Source: Agreia sp. PsM10 (GTDB lineage: Bacteria; Actinomycetota; Actinomycetes; Actinomycetales; Microbacteriaceae). From it: DNA of 64,000 bases. Position 1 is the stretch's first letter, and each line of letters begins with the position of its first letter. The DNA lies in the NCBI RefSeq assembly GCF_030433855.1, contig NZ_JARUXC010000002.1:1-64000 (forward strand). The letters are read 5' to 3'. Below are positions 37,710 through 45,507 of this stretch, piece after piece. A program made the translations under genes and the position numbers. The notes under the pieces are model-generated. The model was given only the letters and a program-made list of their open reading frames with translations, was not told the DNA's origin and searched no databases.

Positions 37710-38285
37710 TCACTCGAGGTTCGCGTGCCGCGGCCAGAGCTCGTCGGCCGTGCGGCCCGAGCGCTGCCACAGGGTGTGGAAGAGGGCGTCGCCGACCAGC
37801 ACGACCGTCTGCTCGAAGAGGCCGCCGGCGTACTGGGCGGATGCCGTCATCGACCTGTCGAGTTTTGCCGCGGCGGGCACGACGAGGGTGGCCGATGCGA
37901 GTTCGGAGAGCGGGGAATCGGTGGCCGTCGTGATGAGCGCGACACGGGCCTTCGCCTCGACAGCGGTGCGGGCAGCCCGCACGATGCTCTCGGTCGTGCC
38001 CGAGCCGCTGGCGGTGAGCAGCACGTCGCCCTCGGCGATCGCGGGCGCCGAGGTCTCTCCGACGACGTGCACGTCGAGGCCGAGGTGCATCAGCCGCATG
38101 GCCGTCATGCGCAGGGCGAGACCGGAGCGGCCGGCGCCGTGCACGAAGACCCTGCGAGCTCGCGCGATCTCGTCGACCAGCGCCTCGGCAGAAGCATCGG
38201 CAGAGGTGAGCCGCTCGACGACCGATTCGAGCTCCTCCGCGATCAGTGAGAGGGAGCGATCGAACCCGGGTGCATCTGAACTCAT
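37710..38285 (-). CDS. hxlB: 6-phospho-3-hexuloisomerase
   Basis: This SIS-domain isomerase (191 aa) converts hexulose 6-phosphate to fructose 6-phosphate, the second RuMP step. SIS motifs are RRVFVHGAGRSGLAL and LLTASGSGTTESIV. GGAG lies close to the ATG. It is the first gene of the hxlBA operon, which diverges from an ATPase-LuxR hybrid regulator across a 101-bp gap. That layout suggests that the regulator controls it. The pair is an unusual accessory trait in this kind of actinobacterium. Confidence 0.92.
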   Translation of the reverse strand: MSSDAPGFDRSLSLIAEELESVVERLTSADASAEALVDEIARARRVFVHGAGRSGLALRMTAMRLMHLGLDVHVVGETSAPAIAEGDVLLTASGSGTTESIVRAARTAVEAKARVALITTATDSPLSELASATLVVPAAAKLDRSMTASAQYAGGLFEQTVVLVGDALFHTLWQRSGRTADELWPRHANLE

Positions 38286-38353
38286 TTCTCCGGTCTTCGC
38301 GGGTCGGCCGACCGGCGCCCCCGCCCGGACGGCCGGTTTCGCCTATACCGATG

Positions 38354-38379
38354 GGTAGGTGGGGATCCAGCGGGTAGGG
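38354..38379. promoter_or_regulatory. Direct repeat GGGTAGG in hxlBA/regulator promoter
   Basis: Two copies of GGGTAGG (38354-38360 and 38373-38379), 19 bp apart, lie in the 101-bp divergent promoter region. They are a possible binding site for the neighbouring LuxR-type regulator. The second copy overlaps the leader just before the regulator start. Position only; weak evidence. Confidence 0.3.
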
Positions 38380-38386
38380 TGGCCGG

Positions 38387-39274
38387 ATGCCCGACCCCGA
38401 CGTGAACGACACCGCACTCGACGACGCCCCCCTCGACGACACCGCGTTCGACGACACGGTCTCAGCCGCCAGCAGGCGCTGGCGAGCCGAGCAGGCCCGC
38501 CTCTCCGCCGAACAGACCGACAAGCACGCCGTGGCCCTCGAGTCCGTGCTCGCCGTGCTCAGGTCGACCCGGCTCGACGATCGCGCATCCAGAGCCATGG
38601 CGATCGACGTGGCCGCGTCTGCGCTCGTGGGTCTGCGCACGGCGAGCGACGAACGCTCGAGCGTTCAGCTCGAGCCGGTGGTCGGAGCGTTCGCGCGTCT
38701 GCGAAGCGACCTGCGGCCGCTTGTGCGGTTCGGCGACCTCGACGTGCAGTTCGTCGAGCCGCCGTCGACCGGCCGGGCGCTTCCCGGCGAAATCGCGCAC
38801 GCCGCCCGCGCCATCGTGCGCAGCGCCGTGCTCGCCCTCGTCGACGAGGGGGAGAGCCGCAAGGTGCGCATCCAGTGGGACTGCGACGGGCTGAACCTGC
38901 TCATCGGAATCCGCGACGACGGGGCGGGCGAGCTCACGCCGCACGACGACTCGCTGCGTCCGATCGCCGAGCGGGTCACGGCGCTGAACGGCGGCTTCGA
39001 CGTCACGGCGACTCCCGGGTGGGGCTCCTCGGTCGCGATCACCCTGCCGCTCGACCCGCCCGCCGTTCCGGAGCCGCTCGCCGACGTCGTGTCGCTGTCG
39101 CCGCGGGAGCGGGAGGTGCTGAAGCTCGTGGCATCGGGCGCGCAGAACCGCGCGATCGCGGAGCAGCTGGGCGTCAGCGCGAACACGGTGAAGTTCCATG
39201 TGTCGAACGTGCTGCGCAAGGCGGGCGTGCGCACCCGCGGAGAGCTCGCGGTGCTGAGTCGCCCGGGGGCGTAG
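38387..39274 (+). CDS. Hybrid regulator: HATPase-like domain fused to LuxR-type HTH
   Basis: This 295-aa protein has an acidic, Asp-rich N-terminus (1-25), a helical stretch (about 30-110) and a GHKL/HATPase-like fold (about 130-222; DDGAGE, then a TPGWGSSVAITLPL end). A C-terminal GerE/LuxR HTH (about 230-290, SPREREVLKLVASGAQNRAIA) follows. No phosphoacceptor His region and no N-box Asn are visible, so it is not an ordinary sensor kinase. It may bind a nucleotide to control DNA binding. It diverges from hxlBA. Confidence 0.8.
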   Translation: MPDPDVNDTALDDAPLDDTAFDDTVSAASRRWRAEQARLSAEQTDKHAVALESVLAVLRSTRLDDRASRAMAIDVAASALVGLRTASDERSSVQLEPVVGAFARLRSDLRPLVRFGDLDVQFVEPPSTGRALPGEIAHAARAIVRSAVLALVDEGESRKVRIQWDCDGLNLLIGIRDDGAGELTPHDDSLRPIAERVTALNGGFDVTATPGWGSSVAITLPLDPPAVPEPLADVVSLSPREREVLKLVASGAQNRAIAEQLGVSANTVKFHVSNVLRKAGVRTRGELAVLSRPGA

Positions 39275-39298
39275 TGACCGCCCCGGCGCGGCGGGGTT

Positions 39299-39724
39299 CT
39301 AAGAGCCCTCGAGGCGACCGATGACGGTGCCGTCGGCCGACCTCACGGTCATGACGCCGGCCTGCACATGGGCGGTCGCGACCTGAGAGAGCCACGTGTC
39401 GATGCCCTCGCAGGCGATCTCCGTCGACGCGATGTCGCCCAAGACCACCCCGTCGCTCTCCGCGTAGGTCCAGGTGCCGCTGAGCGTGTTGCATCCATCG
39501 CTGCCCCGAAATGTGCCATCTTTCTCGAGGGATATGTACGGCTGCAGGAGGGAATCGCTTCCGTCTTCTGTCCACGTGCCGACGAGCCCGCCGGGGAGGA
39601 GGACGACGGTCGACGCGGGCGTCGAGGCCGGTCCGCCGAAGGCGCAGGCGGAGAGGAGAAGCGATGCAGCGACGGCGGAAGCGGCCCCGACAAGGCGGAG
39701 TCGGTGCTGAGTGGCGTGGCTCAC
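39299..39724 (-). CDS. META/heat-shock-like lipoprotein
   Basis: This small secreted lipoprotein has 141 aa from GTG 39724. A basic N-terminus and hydrophobic core are followed by the lipobox LLSAC. The mature part is a single domain of META-like character: GTWTEDG, then DGTFRGSDGCNTLSGTW, a hallmark of META domains. The GTG overlaps the stop of the upstream oxidoreductase (GTGA), so it is translationally coupled and shares its transcript. Such lipoproteins are of unknown role, often linked to envelope stress. The frame is open far upstream, but that is antisense-like sequence inside the oxidoreductase gene. Confidence 0.8.
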   Translation of the reverse strand: MSHATQHRLRLVGAASAVAASLLLSACAFGGPASTPASTVVLLPGGLVGTWTEDGSDSLLQPYISLEKDGTFRGSDGCNTLSGTWTYAESDGVVLGDIASTEIACEGIDTWLSQVATAHVQAGVMTVRSADGTVIGRLEGS

Positions 39725-41136
39725 CTCAGCTCGCCATCGTCGTCGCGGGTTTCGGACAGCAGCGCCCGCGCCGCCATACCGATCACGGCGCTGTAGGTGG
39801 GATAGGCGAAGCGCACGTTCGCGAGGGTCGACACGTCGACTCCCGCTGCCATCGCGGTGGTGACCGACTGGATGACCTCGATCGCGTTCTCCCCGACGGC
39901 GTGAGCTCCGAGGATCAGCTCGCGCCGTGGGTCGGCGATGAGCTTCAGGAAACCCGTCTCCCGGTCGTCGATGACCGCGCGGTCGACCGCGGCGAATCGA
40001 ACGGTCGCTACGACGCCGTCGATACCCTTTTCCCTGGCCTGCTGCTCGGTGAGCCCCACGCCCGCGTAGTCGGGGTCGGTGAAGCCGCCCGCCGGCAGCA
40101 GATGATGCGGCGTTCGACGGTTGGCGCCCAGCACGGCGTTCTCCGCCGCGGCCTCGCCCTCGAACTGCGCTGCCTGCACGAGCATGTCCCGTCCGTTCGC
40201 ATCGCCGACGGCGAAGATGTGCGGAACCACCGTGCGGAAGTACGCATCGGCGGGAATGGCCGAGCGCACGACCTCGATGCCCGCCTTCTCGAGACCCAGG
40301 TCCTCGACGTCCGCCGGCCATCCGGTCGCCATGATGACGGCGTCGAAATCGGCCGAATGTGCGGCATCGCCGTCTCTCCACGACAGGGTGATGCCGCCAT
40401 CGTCTGCGCGCGCGAGTCCATCGACGCCGTCGATGCCGGTGCGCACCTCGATTCCCTGCTCGACGAACGCGGCCGCCACAGCCTCGGAGATCGACGGATC
40501 GGACGGCATGAGCACCCGCGGGGCGAGGTCGAGCACGGTGACCTGCGACCCGAAGGAGCTGAACACGGTGACAAGCTGCGCGCCGGTGTTGCCCGCCCCG
40601 ATCACGGCGACGCGGCCCGGCAGCGACGGCAGGTCGAGAACCTGCTCGGGCACCGTGGCGAGCTCGGCGCCGGGGATCGGCAGGCGCCTCGAATGGCCTC
40701 CGACGCACACGAGGATCGACGATGCCGTGAGACGACGCCCGCTGTCGAGAACGAGGGTCTTGTCGTCGGCGAACCTCGCCCGTCCCTCGTGAATGAGATG
40801 GATGCCGGCCTCGGCGAAGCGTTCGGCCTCGCGTTTGATCGAGCGCACCCGATCGACGCGCTCTCTGACGCGGGCGACCGTCGTGGCCCAGTCGATCGTG
40901 GGAGCCGCGACCTCGACCCCGTAGACGTCGGCGTGGCGTGTCTCGCGGATGAGTCGCGCGGTCTTGGCCAGCACGCGTGTGGGGACGCATCCCGTGTTCA
41001 CGCAGGTGCCGCCCACCCGCGCCGCCTCGAGAACGACGACGCTCGCGCCGAGCTCTGCTGCGCGGAGGGCGGCGGCCGTGCCCGCGGGGCCGGCGCCGAT
41101 CACGGCCACGTCGTAGTGATCCCTGTAGTCAGTCAT
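39721..41136 (-). CDS. FAD-dependent pyridine nucleotide-disulfide oxidoreductase
   Basis: This 471-aa flavoprotein has an N-terminal FAD motif (VIGAGPAGTAAALRAAELG), the active-site disulfide GTCVNTGCVPTR, an NAD(P) motif (VIGAGNTGAQLV) and the FAD ribityl motif FAVGDANGR. The C-terminal catalytic dyad of lipoamide dehydrogenase and glutathione reductase (HPTxxE) is replaced by YPTYSA. It is therefore probably not a classic disulfide reductase and is more like mercuric-reductase or quinone-type relatives. The start at 41136 lacks a good ribosome-binding site. It is co-transcribed with the META lipoprotein. Confidence 0.85.
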   Translation of the reverse strand: MTDYRDHYDVAVIGAGPAGTAAALRAAELGASVVVLEAARVGGTCVNTGCVPTRVLAKTARLIRETRHADVYGVEVAAPTIDWATTVARVRERVDRVRSIKREAERFAEAGIHLIHEGRARFADDKTLVLDSGRRLTASSILVCVGGHSRRLPIPGAELATVPEQVLDLPSLPGRVAVIGAGNTGAQLVTVFSSFGSQVTVLDLAPRVLMPSDPSISEAVAAAFVEQGIEVRTGIDGVDGLARADDGGITLSWRDGDAAHSADFDAVIMATGWPADVEDLGLEKAGIEVVRSAIPADAYFRTVVPHIFAVGDANGRDMLVQAAQFEGEAAAENAVLGANRRTPHHLLPAGGFTDPDYAGVGLTEQQAREKGIDGVVATVRFAAVDRAVIDDRETGFLKLIADPRRELILGAHAVGENAIEVIQSVTTAMAAGVDVSTLANVRFAYPTYSAVIGMAARALLSETRDDDGELR

Positions 41137-41364
41137 GGTGGGAGGGTAGCGCGGCCGACCACGAACGCGGCAGGGGTGGCGCGCGAAACGGTGCAGCCGG
41201 GGCTGACCGCGTCGGGGAGCAACACGGACGAACTCGTGCTGAACAGAATCGCAATGGGTGCGCCGCGAGGCGGATGCGAGCGTATGATTCTGAAGTCGTC
41301 CGCACCCGGGCTTCGTTCGTGCGATCGATTCGCGCGGCTGATTTTGAGTCTGAAAGGCCCGTTC

Positions 41365-42858
41365 GTGGCTGAAACTGTCCGGGGCCACAACCCCACCTCC
41401 TCTCCGTCTGCTCCTCCCGTCGTCTCGCGGCGGGCCTGGCAGGCGCTCATCGTTCTGCTCGCCGGCATGTTCATGGCGCTGCTCGACACCACCATCGTCA
41501 ACGTGGCCCTGCCCACGATCCGCACCACGCTCGACGCCAGCGAGGGCACGCTCTCGTGGATCATCTCCGGCTACGCGCTCGCGTTCGGCCTCGCCCTGAT
41601 TCCTGCGGGCCGCGTGGGCGACCGCATCGGGCACAAGTGGGTGTTCTTCACGGGGCTCGCGCTGTTCACCCTGGCCAGCCTCTTCTGCGGCCTGGCCCAG
41701 AACGACCTGCAGCTCGTGATTGCCCGCGTCGTGCAGGGTCTCGCCGGCGGAATGTTCCTGCCCGCGGTGACCGCATTCATCCAGCTTCTGTTCCCCGGCC
41801 GCGTGCGCGGCAAGGCCTTCGCCATCATGGGAGCGGTCATCGGTGTCTCCTCCGCGCTGGGTCCGATCATCGGCGGACTCCTCATCCAGGCCTTTGGCGA
41901 GACCGACGGCTGGCGACTGGTGTTCTGGGTGAACCTGCCCATCGGCATCGCGACGCTCGTGGCGGCGGCCATCCTGCTGCCGAAGCAGAGCGAGGAGGAG
42001 GCGAGCCACGCCGACCGCTCGGGCCTCGACTGGATCGGTCTCGTGCTGGTCTCGGCGAGCCTCATCGCCCTGCTCGTTCCACTGATCGAGGGCCAGGACA
42101 CGGGCTGGCCGCTCTGGACGATCCTCTCCCTCGTCGCGGGCGCCCTGCTCATGGTCGCATTCGGCGCATGGGAGGTCGCCTACACGAAGCGTGGGCGCAG
42201 CCCCCTGGTTCCGCCGCGGCTCTTCTCCCACCCGGCGTTCACCGGCGGAGTCATCCTCGCGCTCGTCTACTTCGCCGCCTTCACGAGCATCTTCTTCACG
42301 ATCTCGATCCTCTGGCAGTCGGGCCTCGGCCACACCGCCCTCGAATCGGGCATCGTGTCGATCCCGTTCGCGATCGGAAGCATCGTGGGCAGCTCGCAGA
42401 GCAACCGCCTCACGCAGCGCCTCGGTCGCACCGTGCTGATCGTCGGTACGCTGCTGGTCGTCATCGGCCTGGCCTGGCTGTGGCTCGTGCTGCTGCTGAC
42501 CGACGCGGCCGATCTCACCAACTGGCTGCTCATCGCCCCGCTGCTCATCGCGGGCCTCGGCAACGGACTCTTCATCGCGCCGAACGCGCAGTTCATCGTG
42601 GCCACGGTCGACCCTCGCGAGGCGGGCGCGGCCAGTGGCGTGATCGGCGCAGTTCAGCGCATCGGAAGCGCCGTGGGCATCGCGGTGATCGGCAGCGTCT
42701 TCTTCGGCAGTCTCGTGATCGGCGGCAAGACGCCGGATGCCGTGGCCACCGGATTCACGGACGCGGCGGCCGCCGCGATGGTCGTCTCACTCGGCTTCGC
42801 GGTGCTGGCGTTCATCCTGGTGTTCGCGCTGCCGCGCCGCACGAACACGGGTCACTAG
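41365..42858 (+). CDS. MFS drug exporter, EmrB/QacA (DHA2) type
   Basis: This proton-coupled multidrug exporter has 497 aa and about 14 predicted helices. The DHA2 motif A is GRVGDRIGHKWVF, motif C is GVSSALGPIIGG, and the first helix reads MALLDTTIVNVALPTI. The GTG at 41365 is chosen because GAAAGG lies 7 nt upstream; the long upstream frame is not coding. It is divergent from the FAD oxidoreductase across a 228-bp gap with no other gene. The substrate is unknown. A shared hairpin terminates it against the convergent HxlR-type regulator. Confidence 0.9.
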   Translation: MAETVRGHNPTSSPSAPPVVSRRAWQALIVLLAGMFMALLDTTIVNVALPTIRTTLDASEGTLSWIISGYALAFGLALIPAGRVGDRIGHKWVFFTGLALFTLASLFCGLAQNDLQLVIARVVQGLAGGMFLPAVTAFIQLLFPGRVRGKAFAIMGAVIGVSSALGPIIGGLLIQAFGETDGWRLVFWVNLPIGIATLVAAAILLPKQSEEEASHADRSGLDWIGLVLVSASLIALLVPLIEGQDTGWPLWTILSLVAGALLMVAFGAWEVAYTKRGRSPLVPPRLFSHPAFTGGVILALVYFAAFTSIFFTISILWQSGLGHTALESGIVSIPFAIGSIVGSSQSNRLTQRLGRTVLIVGTLLVVIGLAWLWLVLLLTDAADLTNWLLIAPLLIAGLGNGLFIAPNAQFIVATVDPREAGAASGVIGAVQRIGSAVGIAVIGSVFFGSLVIGGKTPDAVATGFTDAAAAAMVVSLGFAVLAFILVFALPRRTNTGH

Positions 42859-42862
42859 AGCC

Positions 42863-42931
42863 GCATCCGCGCCTGTTCGGCGCATCCGCCACCGGACGAC
42901 CGGGCGCCGATGTGCCGAACAGGAGCGGATG
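42863..42931. terminator. Bidirectional stem-loop between MFS and HxlR genes
   Basis: The arms GCATCCGCGCCTGTTCGGC (42863-42881) and GCCGAACAGGAGCGGATGC (42913-42931) pair over 19 bp with one mismatch. They lie between two convergent stop codons. Confidence 0.75.
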
Positions 42932-42942
42932 CCTCGGCCGCG

Positions 42943-43338
42943 TCAGGCGGTCGCGCGGCCCTCGTCGTAGGTGGCGCGCGACGCCCCGATGCCAGGGGCG
43001 GATGCCTCGAGCAGGTCGGCGAGGGTGCGCAGGTTCTCGGCGACGAGAGTGCCGAGCGCCGTGAGGGAGTACTCGACCCGCGGCGGAATCGTGGAGTGCA
43101 CCTCGCGCGTGACCATTCCGTCGCGTTCGAGGGTCTGCAGGGTCTGGGAGAGCATCTTCTCGCTGACGCCCTCGACTTTGCGTCGCAGCGCATTGAACCG
43201 GAAGTCGCCTTCGCCGAGCGCGAGCAGGGCAAGACTCGACCACTTCGTCGAGACGTCTTCGAGCGCCGCGCGTGACGTGCAGTCGCGCGCGAAGACAGAT
43301 GTGACGAGCTCGTTGCTCGGAGTTTCCTGATCTGTCAT
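42943..43338 (-). CDS. qorR: HxlR/DUF24-family redox regulator, QorR-like
   Basis: This 131-aa winged-helix regulator has a single Cys at residue 20 (ARDCTSRAALEDV). That is the position of the redox-sensing N-terminal Cys of QorR-type DUF24 regulators. The winged-helix core reads FNALRRKVEGVSEKMLSQTLQTLE. The ATG at 43338 follows GGAG; the frame continues upstream but into the promoter. It is divergent from the quinone oxidoreductase gene with a palindromic site between them. The same gene pair is known as qorR/qor2 in Corynebacterium and ytfH/ytfG in E. coli. Confidence 0.88.
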   Translation of the reverse strand: MTDQETPSNELVTSVFARDCTSRAALEDVSTKWSSLALLALGEGDFRFNALRRKVEGVSEKMLSQTLQTLERDGMVTREVHSTIPPRVEYSLTALGTLVAENLRTLADLLEASAPGIGASRATYDEGRATA

Positions 43339-43373
43339 GTCTCCATCGTAACCTGTGCTGCGCATTCGGGGGT

Positions 43374-43386
43374 ACTGTGTAATAGT
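43374..43386. promoter_or_regulatory. Candidate QorR operator
   Basis: ACTGTGTAATAGT reads as an interrupted palindrome (ACT-N-T...A-N-AGT) in the 89-bp gap between qorR and qorB. It is of the dyad type bound by DUF24 regulators. Matched by eye. Confidence 0.4.
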
Positions 43387-43427
43387 TAGTGCTACACGAA
43401 CGAAAGCCCTCGAGAAGGAGCAACACC

Positions 43428-44288
43428 ATGACCACCTACGCCGTAACCGGAGCATCAGGACCCTTCGGTCACCACGCCGTCACCGCACTCATCGAGGCCG
43501 GGGTGCCCGCGAGCGACATCGTCGCCCTCGTGCGCACGCCCTCGAAGGTTCAGGACCTCGCCGATCAGGGTGTCCAGGTCCGCGTCGCCGACTACGCCGA
43601 TGCCGCCACGCTGCCGGACGCTCTCGCCGGTGTCGACACCCTTCTGCTCGTCTCGGGCAGCGAGGTCGGACAGCGCGTCCCCCAGCACACCAACGTGATC
43701 GACGCGGCGAAAGCCGCCGGCGTCTCGCGCATCGCCTACACGAGCGCGCCGCGCGCCGACACGACCGAACTCGTTCTCGCCCCCGAGCACAAGGCGACCG
43801 AAGAGGCCCTCCGGGCATCCGGCGTCGCTTTCACCATTCTGCGCAACGGCTGGTACATCGAGAACTACCTCGGCCAGGTCGACCAGTACCGCGCCACGGG
43901 CGAGATCGTCGGGGCTGCCGGAGACGGACTCGTCTCGGGCGCACCTCGCGCCGACTTCGCCGAGGCCGCGGCCGCCGCCCTCGTCCAGCCCGGCCACGAG
44001 AACGCGGTCTACGAGCTGGGCGGTGCGCCGGCCTTCACGATGACCGACCTCGCGGCGGCGCTCTCCGCGGCCACGGGCACCACGATCGTCTACCGCGACG
44101 TGACCCCCGACGAGCTCGTCGCCACTCTCGAGAGCGTGGGCCTGGATTCGGGAACGGCCGGATTCGTGACGGCGCTCGACGTCGCGACCAAGCGAGGCGA
44201 CCTCTTCACCGACTCGGGCGACCTGCAGCGACTGCTCGGACGCGAGAGCACGACGCTCGCCGACGCGATCGCGGCTGCGCTCAAGTAG
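43428..44288 (+). CDS. qorB: NAD(P)H:quinone oxidoreductase, QorB/YtfG type
   Basis: This atypical short-chain, NmrA-like quinone reductase has 286 aa, exactly the length of E. coli YtfG. It starts TYAVTGASGPFGHHAVTALI and carries the near-invariant SSEVGQRxPQHxNVIDAAKAAGV region (here SGSEVGQRVPQHTNVIDAAK) and RNGWYIENY. It reduces quinones by two electrons to limit redox cycling. AAGGAG precedes the ATG. The divergent single-Cys regulator probably represses it and is released by quinone or oxidative stress. A perfect hairpin follows the gene. Confidence 0.92.
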   Translation: MTTYAVTGASGPFGHHAVTALIEAGVPASDIVALVRTPSKVQDLADQGVQVRVADYADAATLPDALAGVDTLLLVSGSEVGQRVPQHTNVIDAAKAAGVSRIAYTSAPRADTTELVLAPEHKATEEALRASGVAFTILRNGWYIENYLGQVDQYRATGEIVGAAGDGLVSGAPRADFAEAAAAALVQPGHENAVYELGGAPAFTMTDLAAALSAATGTTIVYRDVTPDELVATLESVGLDSGTAGFVTALDVATKRGDLFTDSGDLQRLLGRESTTLADAIAAALK

Positions 44289-44311
44289 CCCGCCGAGAAG
44301 AAGTGGATGCG

Positions 44312-44368
44312 CGGGAGTTCCCGCCGGGCGCGGTGGCGAGGCCGCCGCTCTCGGCGGGAACTCCCGCT
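44312..44368 (+). terminator. Terminator-like hairpin after qorB
   Basis: The perfect 16-bp arms GCGGGAGTTCCCGCCG and CGGCGGGAACTCCCGC enclose a 25-nt loop, 23 bp after the qorB stop. There is no marked T run. Confidence 0.75.
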
Positions 44369-44484
44369 CTGCGGTGCGGAGTCAAGTGGGGCAACCCCCA
44401 GCTTGTGAGGAACTAAACTCTCCTGTGGACGATCGCTCAGTTTGCGAGCCGCACCCCACGAACACAACTCGATAGGAACCTCCG

Positions 44485-45507
44485 TTGGACGGAAACGCTA
44501 CGACGACTCACCGCAATGTCGCACTTCTGTCGGTCGCAACCACCATGGCGACCCGAATCACGACATCCGAAGAGATCGATCGTCGCCTCGCTCCCGCGCT
44601 CAAACGCCTGAAACTGCCCACCGGCCTCCTGCAGCGCGTCGCCGGAGTGCACGAGCGACGCAACTGGGGAGAAGGCCAGACCTTCGACGACGCCGCGATC
44701 GAGGCGGGCAAGAAGGCTCTCGCCGAGGCGGGCATCCGGCCCGACCAGGTGGGCCTGCTCATCAACACCTCCGTGACCCGCAAGCACCTCGAGCCCTCCG
44801 TCGCCGTGCGCATCCACCACGGCCTCGGCCTGCCGAGCTCGGCCACGAACTTCGATATCGCCAACGCCTGCCTCGGTTTCGTCAACGGCATGGCGCTCGC
44901 CGGCCAGCTCATCGACGCCGGCCAGATCGACTATGCGGTGATCATCGATGGCGAAGACGCCGACGAGATCCAGGTGAACACCATCGAGCGACTGGGCCGC
45001 GAGGGCATCAAGCGCAAGGACTTCATGAGCGAGTTCGCGAGCCTGACCCTGGGTTCGGGCGCCGCTGCGGCCGTGATCGGCCGGGCCGACCTGCATCCGG
45101 AGGGCCACCGCATGCTCGGCGGCATCACCCGCGCGGCCACCCAGTTCAACGACCTCTGCGTCGGCAGCGTCGACGGCATGTTCACCGACGCGAAGGCCCT
45201 GCTCAAGGGCGGCATGGAGCTGGTCGTGAGCGCCTGGAAAGACGCGAAGCGCCAGTGGAGCTGGTCGCACATGGACCGCTACATCATGCACCAGGTGTCG
45301 TCGGTGCACACCAACGCCATCGTCAAGGCCGCGAACCTCGACGCCACCCGCGTGCCCGTCACGTTCCCGCTGCTGGGCAACGTGGGCCCCGCCTCGATTC
45401 CGATCACGCTCGCGCAGGAGGCCTCGAAGCTCGTGCGCGGCAACCGCGTTCTGCTGATGGGGGTCGGCTCCGGCCTCAACACCTCCATGATGGAGATCGC
45501 CTGGTGA
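44485..45507 (+). CDS. oleA: OleA: fatty acyl-CoA condensing enzyme (thiolase fold)
   Basis: OleA performs the first step of long-chain olefin synthesis, a non-decarboxylative Claisen condensation of two acyl-CoAs. The 340-aa protein has nucleophile Cys129 (NACLGF), the assisting Glu103 (HLEPS, spaced 26 residues as in Xanthomonas OleA), His269 (IMHQ) and Asn299 (LLGNVGP). It has a TTG start with AGGA upstream. The stop overlaps the start of oleBC (GTGA), so the ole genes are translationally coupled. FabH-like annotation is possible, but the following genes make OleA clear. Confidence 0.93.
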   Translation: MDGNATTTHRNVALLSVATTMATRITTSEEIDRRLAPALKRLKLPTGLLQRVAGVHERRNWGEGQTFDDAAIEAGKKALAEAGIRPDQVGLLINTSVTRKHLEPSVAVRIHHGLGLPSSATNFDIANACLGFVNGMALAGQLIDAGQIDYAVIIDGEDADEIQVNTIERLGREGIKRKDFMSEFASLTLGSGAAAAVIGRADLHPEGHRMLGGITRAATQFNDLCVGSVDGMFTDAKALLKGGMELVVSAWKDAKRQWSWSHMDRYIMHQVSSVHTNAIVKAANLDATRVPVTFPLLGNVGPASIPITLAQEASKLVRGNRVLLMGVGSGLNTSMMEIAW

